In this document: positions 15,331 through 22,758 of the stretch, one piece after another | Layout: every line of letters starts with the position of its first letter | Position numbering within the stretch: the stretch's first letter is position 1 | Assembly: GCA_040880545.1 (NCBI GenBank) | Contig: JBBDIE010000041.1 | Span: 1-42,126, forward strand | Direction: 5' to 3' | DNA: 42,126 nt | DNA from: M55B112 sp040880545 | GTDB taxonomy: Bacteria; Bacteroidota; Bacteroidia; Bacteroidales; GCA-2748055 | The notes under the pieces: model-generated | Told to the model about the DNA's origin: nothing | What the model saw: the letters and a program-made list of their open reading frames with translations, nothing else | The model's database searches: none | Position numbers and translations under genes: made by a program

Positions 15331-15948
15331 TTAATTGAAACGGAAATTTTCAATAAAGTAATTTACCAGTTCCGGATTCATTAACACGGGATAGAAGAAT
15401 CCGATAACGGCGCCCCAGATATGTGCATCATGGTTAATATTGTCCTGCTGTCTTTTGCTCATGTAACTCGAGTAAACCATATAGAGAATGCCAAAGATAA
15501 GGCCGGGAATCGGTATGGCGAAATAAAAATAGATCTTCTCCATGGGTTTGAAAAAGATGTGCGTAAAAACAATGGCAGAAACAAGACCTGAGGCCCCCAC
15601 GGCAGCGTAATCCGGATTTTCCCTGTGTTTCAGAATGGTACTGACAGATGAACCCGCAATGGCCAGTATCGCAAGGATGGCAAGATGGAGCGGTGCAGAA
15701 GAGATATAATCATAATCCTCCAGATTGCCGAACAGCATTTCCACACTTCGTCCAAATGAGAACAGTACGATCATATTCACTGCCAGGTGTACATAATCTG
15801 CATGCAGGAATGCATGGGTAAGCACCCTGTAATATTCCCTCTTTTTTACAATGAGAAAAGGTTTCAGGTCCATCAGATCAGGCAACTTTCTGAACCTGAA
15901 AGCCATGATGGAGGTGGCGGTGATTATAAGTACGAGAAATAGTGTCAC
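15331..15948 (-). CDS. Rhomboid family intramembrane serine protease
   Basis: This 205-residue polytopic protein has five to six hydrophobic segments. The catalytic pair is visible: Ser120 in G118-A-S-G and His176 in 'NHDAHIWGAVIGF'. The conserved 'FLHADYVHLAVNM' (residues ~47-59) supplies the His and Asn that line the oxyanion side. Rhomboids cut transmembrane substrates within the bilayer; the substrate here is unknown. It sits 3 bp after holA and 4 bp before gmhB, so it is likely co-transcribed with amn and holA. Confidence 0.93.
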   Translation of the reverse strand: MTLFLVLIITATSIMAFRFRKLPDLMDLKPFLIVKKREYYRVLTHAFLHADYVHLAVNMIVLFSFGRSVEMLFGNLEDYDYISSAPLHLAILAILAIAGSSVSTILKHRENPDYAAVGASGLVSAIVFTHIFFKPMEKIYFYFAIPIPGLIFGILYMVYSSYMSKRQQDNINHDAHIWGAVIGFFYPVLMNPELVNYFIENFRFN

Positions 15949-15951
15949 GGA

Positions 15952-16959
15952 TCAGTGTAAGATTTTATAAATTAGTTCTTTCAGAAGTTCCCCGGGTTCA
16001 ATTACAGTTCCCTTGTATCCCTTCGATTTCATGTCGTATTCGCGCAGCAGGGCGATGATCTCAATTACCTTGTTGGCGTTATAGTTCCTGGCAGCCGCCA
16101 CGTAATCTTTCACAAAAAAGGGATTGACGGCCAATTCACTGGCCAGGTTATCCTTGGACTTATCTTTGATCCAATAGTAGATGAGTACCTTGGAGAAGAA
16201 GGAATACAGAACTGCAATTGTAGGAATAACAGGATGGTTCTTCTGGTTGTGTGCAAAATAGTTGATGATCCGGTTGGCGTTCACCACATCTCTTCTTCCC
16301 AGGGCATTTTGCAATTCATAATTATTGAAATCCTTGCTGAAACCGATGTTTCTTTCTATCAATGCCGGGGTGATCCTTTTTTCCCCGTCGGCGATGGAGA
16401 TGATCAGTTTGTTAATTTCATTGGATATTTTAGCGAGGTCACTGCCCAGGAACTCAACCAGCAGGGCAGCGGCCTTGGGATCTATGGCCATGTTTTTTGA
16501 AGCAACGAAGGCAGTGATCCACCCCGGAACCTGGTTATCGTATAACTTTTTAGATTCCAGGTAAACGCTGTTGTTCATCAGCGTTTTGAATACCTTTTTT
16601 CGCTTATCGGGCTTGTTCTTGTAATTCAGCACCAAAAGGGTGGATGCAAGGGGTTGTTCCGCGTAATGATAAAGGTTTTCGATATCCTTTAATTCCTGTG
16701 CCTCCTTTACGATTACCACCTGGTGGCTGGACATCATCGGGAACCTTTTCGCTGCATTCATCACTGTAAGGGCCTCACTATCTTTCCCGTACAGTACGGT
16801 CAGATTGAAACTTTTTTCCGCTTCATCCAGCACATTTTCCTGGATATAATCCGAGACTTTGTCAATGTAGTATGACTCTTCCCCGGTCAGGAAATAGATG
16901 GGCCGGTACTGTTTTTTTTTCAGTTCTGCGATGATATTTTCAAAAGATCGTACTTCCAT
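15952..16959 (-). CDS. holA: DNA polymerase III subunit delta
   Basis: The 335-residue protein matches HolA: 'IYFLTGEESYYIDKVSDYI' at the start, 'NAAKRFPMMSSHQVVIVKEAQEL' (residues ~68-90), and the long helical C-terminal half with 'EFLGSDLAKISNEINKLI' and 'NAL.RRDVVNANRIINYFA'. Delta is part of the clamp loader that opens the beta sliding clamp. Its ATG shares one base with the stop codon of the upstream AMP nucleosidase gene (TAATG), so translational coupling is likely. Confidence 0.93.
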   Translation of the reverse strand: MEVRSFENIIAELKKKQYRPIYFLTGEESYYIDKVSDYIQENVLDEAEKSFNLTVLYGKDSEALTVMNAAKRFPMMSSHQVVIVKEAQELKDIENLYHYAEQPLASTLLVLNYKNKPDKRKKVFKTLMNNSVYLESKKLYDNQVPGWITAFVASKNMAIDPKAAALLVEFLGSDLAKISNEINKLIISIADGEKRITPALIERNIGFSKDFNNYELQNALGRRDVVNANRIINYFAHNQKNHPVIPTIAVLYSFFSKVLIYYWIKDKSKDNLASELAVNPFFVKDYVAAARNYNANKVIEIIALLREYDMKSKGYKGTVIEPGELLKELIYKILH

Positions 16960-17732
16960 TATTCGAACCTCAGGTGTTTTACCGATTCACCATGGTCACG
17001 CAACTCGATCAATGAATCGATGCCTATTTTGACATGTTTTACGGCGAATTTTTTAGTTACCATCATATCACTCTTCTTGGTTTTTATCCCGGTGGAGATC
17101 ATGGGCTGGTCTGACACCAGGAGGAGGGATCCCATGGGTATTTCGTTGGCGAAGCCTACGATAAAGAGGGTGGCTGTCTCCATATCGATGGCCATACTTC
17201 TCATGGTTCGCAGATGTTCCTTGAAATTTTCATCGTGTTCCCACACCCTCCTGTTGGTGGTAAATACGGTGCCGGTCCAGTAGTCCTGGCCGTGGTTTCT
17301 GATGGTGGTGGAGACTGCCCGTTGCAGGTTAAATGCCGGCAGGGCAGGAACCATGGGGGGCAGGTAATCGTCGGATGTTCCCTCTCCACGGATCGCCGCG
17401 ATGGGGAGTATGAGGTCACCCAACTGGTTTTTTCTTTTCAGTCCACCGCATTTTCCCAGGAAAAGGGCCGCTTTAGGAGATATGGCGGCCAACAGGTCAA
17501 CAATTGTAGCAGCATTGGCACTTCCCATTCCAAAGTTGATCATGGTAATGGAATCAGCATTTGCACAGGGCATTACTGCATTCGGATCCACCATGGAGGT
17601 ATTCATCTCCTCGCAAAACAGGTCCAGGTAATTCTGAAAATTGGTTAACAGTATATAGTCGCCGAAATCATCCAGGGAATTTCCTGTGTAGCGAGGTAAC
17701 CAGTTACTTATGATCTCCTTTTTTGTTTTCAT
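16959..17732 (-). CDS. amn: AMP nucleosidase (Bacteroidota type)
   Basis: The start is placed at the ATG at 17732 (MKTKKEIISNWLPRYTGNSL); a longer frame to 17789 would run into the divergent promoter region. This gives 257 residues, normal for the short form of Bacteroidota, which lacks the N-terminal regulatory domain of the E. coli enzyme. It belongs to the nucleoside phosphorylase fold: 'INFGMGSANAATIVDLL', 'ALFLGKCGGLKRKNQLGDLILPIAAIRGEGTS', and 'MRSMAIDMETATLFIVGF' with the base/ribose-contacting M-E-T motif. It hydrolyses AMP to adenine and ribose 5-phosphate. It is the first gene of the operon with holA, rhomboid and gmhB. Confidence 0.9.
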   Translation of the reverse strand: MKTKKEIISNWLPRYTGNSLDDFGDYILLTNFQNYLDLFCEEMNTSMVDPNAVMPCANADSITMINFGMGSANAATIVDLLAAISPKAALFLGKCGGLKRKNQLGDLILPIAAIRGEGTSDDYLPPMVPALPAFNLQRAVSTTIRNHGQDYWTGTVFTTNRRVWEHDENFKEHLRTMRSMAIDMETATLFIVGFANEIPMGSLLLVSDQPMISTGIKTKKSDMMVTKKFAVKHVKIGIDSLIELRDHGESVKHLRFE

Positions 17733-17791
17733 GCAGGAATCTCTTAAATTCGGAACAATTTCAAATTGATCTGATAAAGATAACAGCATTT

Positions 17792-18244
17792 ATGCAAAAA
17801 CTGAACTTGCCGGAATATGATTTAAAGCTTAAAAGGGAGTCTGGAAAAACAATGATATTTGATCCGTTCAGATCGAAGTTCCTGGTATTGACCCCTGAAG
17901 AGTATGTACGGCAGCATTTTGCCCGGTTTCTTATTGAGGAAAAAAATTACCCGGCTTCACGTATGGTTACAGAGTATGCCCTCACGCTGAACAGGATGTC
18001 GAAGCGTTGTGATATCCTGGTATTTGACAGGGAACGGCAACCGGTGGTACTGGTTGAATGCAAATCTCCTGACGTGAAGATAGGGCAGGAAGTTTTTGAC
18101 CAGGTGGCCCGGTACAATGTGGTATTTAAGGTAAAGTACTTGTTGGTTACCAATGGTTTGAAGCACTATTGCTGCAGGGTGGATTTTGAGACAGGGAATG
18201 TGGAATTTCTAAATAACATTCCAGGGTACAGCGAAATTACCTGA
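17792..18244 (+). CDS. HsdR_N-type restriction-nuclease-fold protein, stand-alone
   Basis: The likely start is the ATG at 17792 (MQKLNLPEYDLKLKRESGKT), giving 150 residues; an upstream frame start at 17723 would overlap amn. The protein consists of the type I restriction R-subunit N-terminal nuclease fold: R..CDILVFD and VECKSP supply the expected Asp74, Glu89 and Lys91 of a PD-(D/E)XK site. No helicase, HsdM or HsdS is nearby, so it is not a restriction system. A homologous single-domain gene next to holA is common in Bacteroidota, from memory. The role is unknown. It is divergent from amn (59-bp gap) and convergent with the GNAT gene, overlapping it by 8 bp. Confidence 0.85.
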   Translation: MQKLNLPEYDLKLKRESGKTMIFDPFRSKFLVLTPEEYVRQHFARFLIEEKNYPASRMVTEYALTLNRMSKRCDILVFDRERQPVVLVECKSPDVKIGQEVFDQVARYNVVFKVKYLLVTNGLKHYCCRVDFETGNVEFLNNIPGYSEIT

Positions 18245-18767
18245 ATCGCTGCAAAAAATGTTCGTCATTGAAACGCTCACCGTTCCAGTTCCACTCCTTC
18301 CTGGTTCCCGTAACAAGGAAGCCGGCTTTGATAAAAAGCTCAATACTCGAGAGATTGTCCACTGAAATACTGCAATAGAGTTGGTGGAGCCTGAGTACCG
18401 AGAAACAATATTTTACCAGGATATTCAGTGCATCACTGGCATATCCTTTTCTTCTCTCCCCCTTCTCAGCAATAAGAATTCCCACTGCTGCACGTTTATG
18501 AAAATGGTTGAAATCATACAGGTCGATTGTACCGATCGGTTTCTCTTCCTTATTCAGCTGGATCATCAGACGTAACTGCCTTGTTTCGTAAATATCCTTG
18601 TGGGAATTCTGTATATAACGTTTCATAATGAAACGGGAGATGGGAGAGAGGGTATCGGATATATTCCAGATATCAGTGTCATTTTCCCATCTGAACAAAT
18701 GTTCCAGGTCTTCGGGTTCCAGTGCACGCAGGTACACGGTGGTACCATGGAGTATATTATCTGTCAT
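18237..18767 (-). CDS. GNAT family N-acetyltransferase
   Basis: The start is placed at the ATG at 18767 (MTDNILHGTTVYLRALEPED), giving about 176 residues; the longer frame lies inside the upstream gene. It matches the RimJ/SpeG-like branch: 'YLRALEPEDLEHLFRWENDTDIW', 'PIGTIDLYDFN', the acetyl-CoA loop 'GERRKGYASDALNIL' and 'NLSSIELFIKAGF'. The substrate (a ribosomal protein, polyamine or small amine) cannot be told from sequence. Its start overlaps by 11 bp the end of the TPR-PD40 gene 18757-20214, so the two are probably translated together. Confidence 0.88.
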   Translation of the reverse strand: MTDNILHGTTVYLRALEPEDLEHLFRWENDTDIWNISDTLSPISRFIMKRYIQNSHKDIYETRQLRLMIQLNKEEKPIGTIDLYDFNHFHKRAAVGILIAEKGERRKGYASDALNILVKYCFSVLRLHQLYCSISVDNLSSIELFIKAGFLVTGTRKEWNWNGERFNDEHFLQRFR

Positions 18768-20214
18768 TGTTTTCTCTTGAATAAACCACCCCGTACGCCT
18801 TGCCACTGCTGGAACGGATGGTGATGGAATCCCTGATCGCATCATATTCAAGTGTAATGCGTTCCCCGGATTCTTTGTCAGTCACAGTAATGGTGAAATT
18901 CTCTTCGCTAAGCCTGGTCAGTGCTTTTGCAACGGTCTCTTCGGCCGGGATGATCTCCAGGTACCATATATCCTTGTCTCCCACACCATCCTCATGGCGC
19001 ATGGAGTAGATTCCTGTGTTACCGTCTTTCAAAGGTACGTAAAATGTATTGTCTCGGGAACTGTTGATCGGAAAACCGATGTTGTAGGCAAATCCGAAAT
19101 TTCCCTCCTCGTCAATTTGGGAATGAAAAACATCATACCCTCCCATATTGAAATGTCCTTTTGAACTGAAGATGATTTTCTTCCCGTCGGGACTCAGGTA
19201 GGCAGATGTCTCATCAAATTCGGTATTTATTTCCCGCCCCGCGTTCTGCGGAACGCCCCAGGTACCGTCCTCCAGCTTTGTGCTGATCCATATATCCAAA
19301 CCTCCCACGGACCCCCGGCGGTCACTGGAAAAAATTATTCGGGAGTTATCGGGGGAGAAGCTGGCGTGGTCTTCGTTAAAATTGGAATTCACCTCACCAT
19401 GCAGCGGTTCTGCAGGTTTCCATAATTTCCCGTCGTAGGTGGAGTAATATATATCATTGTCCACCTCTCCTTCCTTTACCAGCAGCAGTTCGGTCCCGTC
19501 AGCTGACAACCCGGTGGGGTACATATTCCCGTCGGATCCTAACTGAGGTGTAATGTTGATGGGGGCGACCCACTTGCCGTCCTGTTTGACACTCATCAAA
19601 ATGGCTTCATAGAATTTCTGGCTGTTCATCCATACCATTACCTTTTCATTAGACGACATCACAGCCTTGTATTCCGTCCCTCCCGTATTCAATGGTTCCT
19701 CAAAACAGAATGAATAGAGGTCCAGTGGTGCATCCTGGATGATCTTGGCCCGCCCAACTGCTTTTATCTCTTCATCGGTGATACGTGCATTGTATAATTT
19801 TTCGAAATTATTAACCGACCTGAATTTCTCATAGGCTTCAAGCGCCTCCTGAAGTCGGTTGGTGATCCGGTAGGCATTACCCAGGAAAAACCAGGTGTGG
19901 TGCGGGGCTCTTTTTTCAGGATAGTAGTTTTTCCTGTATTTCAATGAGATATTCTCCGTGGCTTTCAGAAAATGGTCAATGGCCCTGTGTTCTTCACCCT
20001 CCATGTTCAGATAGGCCATCCCCAGCTTATAATGGCCATTATGATTTTCGGGTTCTGACTTCAGCAACTGGCTGTACAGATAGGCAGCCTCTTCATATTC
20101 CTCCCTGGCAAAGAAGAAATCACCGTCCTCGAAAAAATCCCGGGGAGTCTCATCCTGGGCCAGCGTGTTTGGCCATATAGTGAAAAGGATCGATATCAGA
20201 ATCAGATATTTCAT
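18757..20214 (-). CDS. Exported TPR-PD40 (WD40-like propeller) protein, short C-terminal tail
   Basis: This 485-residue protein has a signal peptide (residues ~1-19, ending TLAQ). TPR-like helices follow (residues ~25-145: 'FFAREEYEEAAYLYSQLL', 'HYKLGMAYLNM', 'LGNAYRITNRLQEALEAYEKF'), then a propeller of PD40 blades (~185-420) with 'FSPDNSRIIFSSDRRGSVGGLDIW' and 'LSPDGKKIIFSSKGHFNMGGYDVF'. The last 60 residues form a small beta-rich tail with no OmpA domain and no membrane anchor. The TPR and propeller order is that of PorE/PorW-type and related Bacteroidota periplasmic proteins. It is the third of three tandem paralogs and overlaps the following GNAT gene. Confidence 0.85.
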   Translation of the reverse strand: MKYLILISILFTIWPNTLAQDETPRDFFEDGDFFFAREEYEEAAYLYSQLLKSEPENHNGHYKLGMAYLNMEGEEHRAIDHFLKATENISLKYRKNYYPEKRAPHHTWFFLGNAYRITNRLQEALEAYEKFRSVNNFEKLYNARITDEEIKAVGRAKIIQDAPLDLYSFCFEEPLNTGGTEYKAVMSSNEKVMVWMNSQKFYEAILMSVKQDGKWVAPINITPQLGSDGNMYPTGLSADGTELLLVKEGEVDNDIYYSTYDGKLWKPAEPLHGEVNSNFNEDHASFSPDNSRIIFSSDRRGSVGGLDIWISTKLEDGTWGVPQNAGREINTEFDETSAYLSPDGKKIIFSSKGHFNMGGYDVFHSQIDEEGNFGFAYNIGFPINSSRDNTFYVPLKDGNTGIYSMRHEDGVGDKDIWYLEIIPAEETVAKALTRLSEENFTITVTDKESGERITLEYDAIRDSITIRSSSGKAYGVVYSRENNDR

Positions 20215-20388
20215 CTCTTTAATATTGTGTCATTATAATTCTACCAGCCGGGGTTTGCTATCAATTAATAAATATAATAAAATTTTAAATCTACTGGTTA
20301 AACTGGGCTAATTCAATTTAATTCTTCTACGCCAGGGAGGAGGAAGCAGGGGTTGTTGGTCAGACCCTGTATTCATCGTATGAGCCTG

Positions 20389-20450
20389 TTTTTAACCACA
20401 GAGTGCACGGACCAGCAAGCTGGAACAGAGTAAAGGCAGAGGGAAATAGA
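20389..20450 (+). repeat. Degenerate CACAGAG-type intergenic repeat with a small inverted repeat
   Basis: The segment starts TTTTTAACCACAGAGTGCAC and ends with AACAGAG and GGCAGAGGG. It contains the short inverted repeat CCAGC-AA-GCTGG at about 20412-20423. The start matches the relic at 14044-14080. It lies in the 331-bp gap (20215-20545) between two TPR-PD40 genes. The rest of that gap is AT-rich and shows no gene. Confidence 0.5.
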
Positions 20451-20545
20451 TACTATGTTTGGAAAACTGAGTAATATATGCTTATATATTTCCGCAGATG
20501 CGGTTGGTTGAGATCTACATGGTACTTGGTGGTGTATTTCCCCGG

Positions 20546-22504
20546 TTAATTGATCTTCAAATGCTCAGGGACCCTGACATCTTCAACCTCAAGGTAAATG
20601 CCATTGGGTACAGTTACACTGAAATGAACACGCCGGTTCAGTGCCCTGCCTTCCGGGGCATCCCTGTTATCGCGGGAACGATTCAAAGCCGCCGGATTGG
20701 TTTCTCCTTTACTTACCAGGGTAAGCCGGCTTTTTGCAATCCCTTTTGAGATCAGGTAATCACCCACGGCCCTTGCCCTGATTCCGGCAAGGGTATAGTT
20801 GTATGGTTCAGCACCCACCGCATCGGTATGCCCGGTGATCTGCAGCTGAATGTTTGGAAAATGCAACATGATAGCTGCAATCTCGTCCAGTTTACCTGTG
20901 GTTGCCGGTGTGAGTCTGAAACTATCAAAATCGAAGAATACGGGTCTGATCACATATTGGCCTGTAGTTTCCCTGATGACAGCGTCATCATCCGGAACTT
21001 CTTCTGCTGCCCTATCCGGTTCCTGTGCCACATCAGCCATTTCATCTTCTCCGGTGGTTTCGGTTATATCTTCAGTAAATCCGCTTTCTGCATCTTCCGA
21101 CTCCATAGCTTCATCCCCGGGTTCTTCTCCGGTAGCAGATACCTGTTCATCCATTGCTCCTGGCTTCTCATCTTCCCCGTCAACTTCACCTGCTTCCCGG
21201 GAGGATTCGAAAGCCACGATCACTGGTTGAGCCGATTCGGGGATCCACTCGAATCTGAAGATATCCACCTGACCTTCATCTCCCTTTGCATACATGGCCA
21301 GGGAATTTTCAAATTCCACCAGATTTGGGGTGAAGGCGTAGTCATCATCCCGGGTGTTCAGCGGATAATCAAGGTGTACCGGTTCACCGTAGGTTCCGTC
21401 TTCCCTGATCTCGCAATAATAGATATCAAAGCCTCCCAATCCCGGGTGGCCCTGGGAACTGAAATATAACCGTGTACCATCCGGACTAACAAAGGGGTTT
21501 GCTTCGTTCAGACTGGTATTTACATTCTCACCGATCTGTACCACTGAACCCCAGGATCCATCCTTCTGCAAGTCACACCTGAATATATCCATATCACCTA
21601 TGGATTCTCTACGGTTGCTGGTGAAATAGATGGAATTGCCGTCGGGTGTGAAACAGGCATGGGACTCATAATATTTCGAATTAACTGGTTTTCCTATGGG
21701 TTCTGACCGGAGCCATCTGTTATTTTTATATTCAGTGATCCAGATATCGCTGTCATATTCATTGGACATGGATAACAATAACTTGTTACCGTCGTGGGAT
21801 AGTGAAAGAACGGTCTGGTTACCATCTGACTGAACAGAAGGGGTAATATTATACGGTTTCAGCCATTTGCCATCCTGTTTTCTTGAAATGTTGATCCCGT
21901 TATAAAACCGTTGCCTGCCCATAAATGCAAATGTGCTGAGATCACCGGAAATGGCAGGATTATAAACCGGTGCATTAATCATGTTTATCTGTCCTAGAGT
22001 TCCTACATTGTAGGTGTCCGTTTGTTCAGTCAAATCACTGGCAGTTTCACATGCCTTGATCTGTAGTTGTGCATACAATACCAGGTTGGCATCCTGCCTG
22101 GAATATTCAAGAAATTGTTTATAGCTCTCTGTAGCTATATCGCATTGGTTATTGATCCTGTATGCATTTCCCAGGTATAGGTAGGCATCTGCCGGGGCAT
22201 TTTCCTCTTTGAATGATCCTTCCCTGTACTTACTGGTGATATTTTCAATGGCCTTCTCCAGGTAGGGGATGGCTTCTGTTTTCCGGTCATCTATCTCAAG
22301 CAGGCAAACACCCATCCTGTAATTAATATTGGAATTATCCTGGTATCCGTTCTGGTAAACTTTAGAAAAAGCATATAGTGCCTCGGGGTAATCCTCCTCT
22401 GCAAAAAAGAATTCGGCATCATAAAAATTTTCCCTGGTGTCGTATTGACCATGAAGAAAAACAGAGCTGAGCAGAAACGAAAGGACAATGCATACTCTTT
22501 TCAT
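20546..22504 (-). CDS. TPR-PD40-OmpA envelope protein (PorE-like architecture)
   Basis: This 652-residue protein runs as follows: signal peptide (residues ~1-19), TPR helices (~25-150), PD40 propeller (~180-420), a strongly acidic Glu/Asp/Ala/Gly linker (~430-515), and an OmpA-family peptidoglycan-binding domain (~520-640). The OmpA domain keeps 'ITGHTDAVGAEPYNYTLAGIRA' with Asp561 and Arg576, the two residues that contact diaminopimelate. The order TPR-propeller-OmpA recalls PorE, which links the type IX secretion machine to peptidoglycan. I see no lipobox and no separate carboxypeptidase-regulatory domain, so orthology to PorE is not established. It is the middle of three paralogs. Confidence 0.87.
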   Translation of the reverse strand: MKRVCIVLSFLLSSVFLHGQYDTRENFYDAEFFFAEEDYPEALYAFSKVYQNGYQDNSNINYRMGVCLLEIDDRKTEAIPYLEKAIENITSKYREGSFKEENAPADAYLYLGNAYRINNQCDIATESYKQFLEYSRQDANLVLYAQLQIKACETASDLTEQTDTYNVGTLGQINMINAPVYNPAISGDLSTFAFMGRQRFYNGINISRKQDGKWLKPYNITPSVQSDGNQTVLSLSHDGNKLLLSMSNEYDSDIWITEYKNNRWLRSEPIGKPVNSKYYESHACFTPDGNSIYFTSNRRESIGDMDIFRCDLQKDGSWGSVVQIGENVNTSLNEANPFVSPDGTRLYFSSQGHPGLGGFDIYYCEIREDGTYGEPVHLDYPLNTRDDDYAFTPNLVEFENSLAMYAKGDEGQVDIFRFEWIPESAQPVIVAFESSREAGEVDGEDEKPGAMDEQVSATGEEPGDEAMESEDAESGFTEDITETTGEDEMADVAQEPDRAAEEVPDDDAVIRETTGQYVIRPVFFDFDSFRLTPATTGKLDEIAAIMLHFPNIQLQITGHTDAVGAEPYNYTLAGIRARAVGDYLISKGIAKSRLTLVSKGETNPAALNRSRDNRDAPEGRALNRRVHFSVTVPNGIYLEVEDVRVPEHLKIN

Positions 22505-22758
22505 CTGTTTATTTTTTTTATTTTTTGATGGTCAGAAGAGCGCTTCATTTAATCCGCTTAAGTGAGGTTCATACAAAAATAAGAATTTTATTGAATTAAC
22601 AATGGGAAGTGACGGCTGATTTATTACCACCTGATTGTTAATAAACCACGTTATTACCAACAGGTTATAAAAGAATTGCTTGAATTTGAACCGTAAGGTG
22701 GATGTTTCTCACTTGATCATCCGGAATTGTAAAAAATTCCTGTTACATGATTTATCGT

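Noticed and set aside
17792..18244. Possible restriction-modification system around the HsdR_N-type gene
   Set aside because: No methyltransferase, specificity subunit or helicase occurs in the window, and the neighbours are housekeeping genes.
22723..22740. GGAATT/AATTCC hairpin downstream of the anchored TPR-PD40 gene
   Set aside because: The stem is only 6 bp and A/T-rich with no T-run on the minus strand, so a terminator is not supported.
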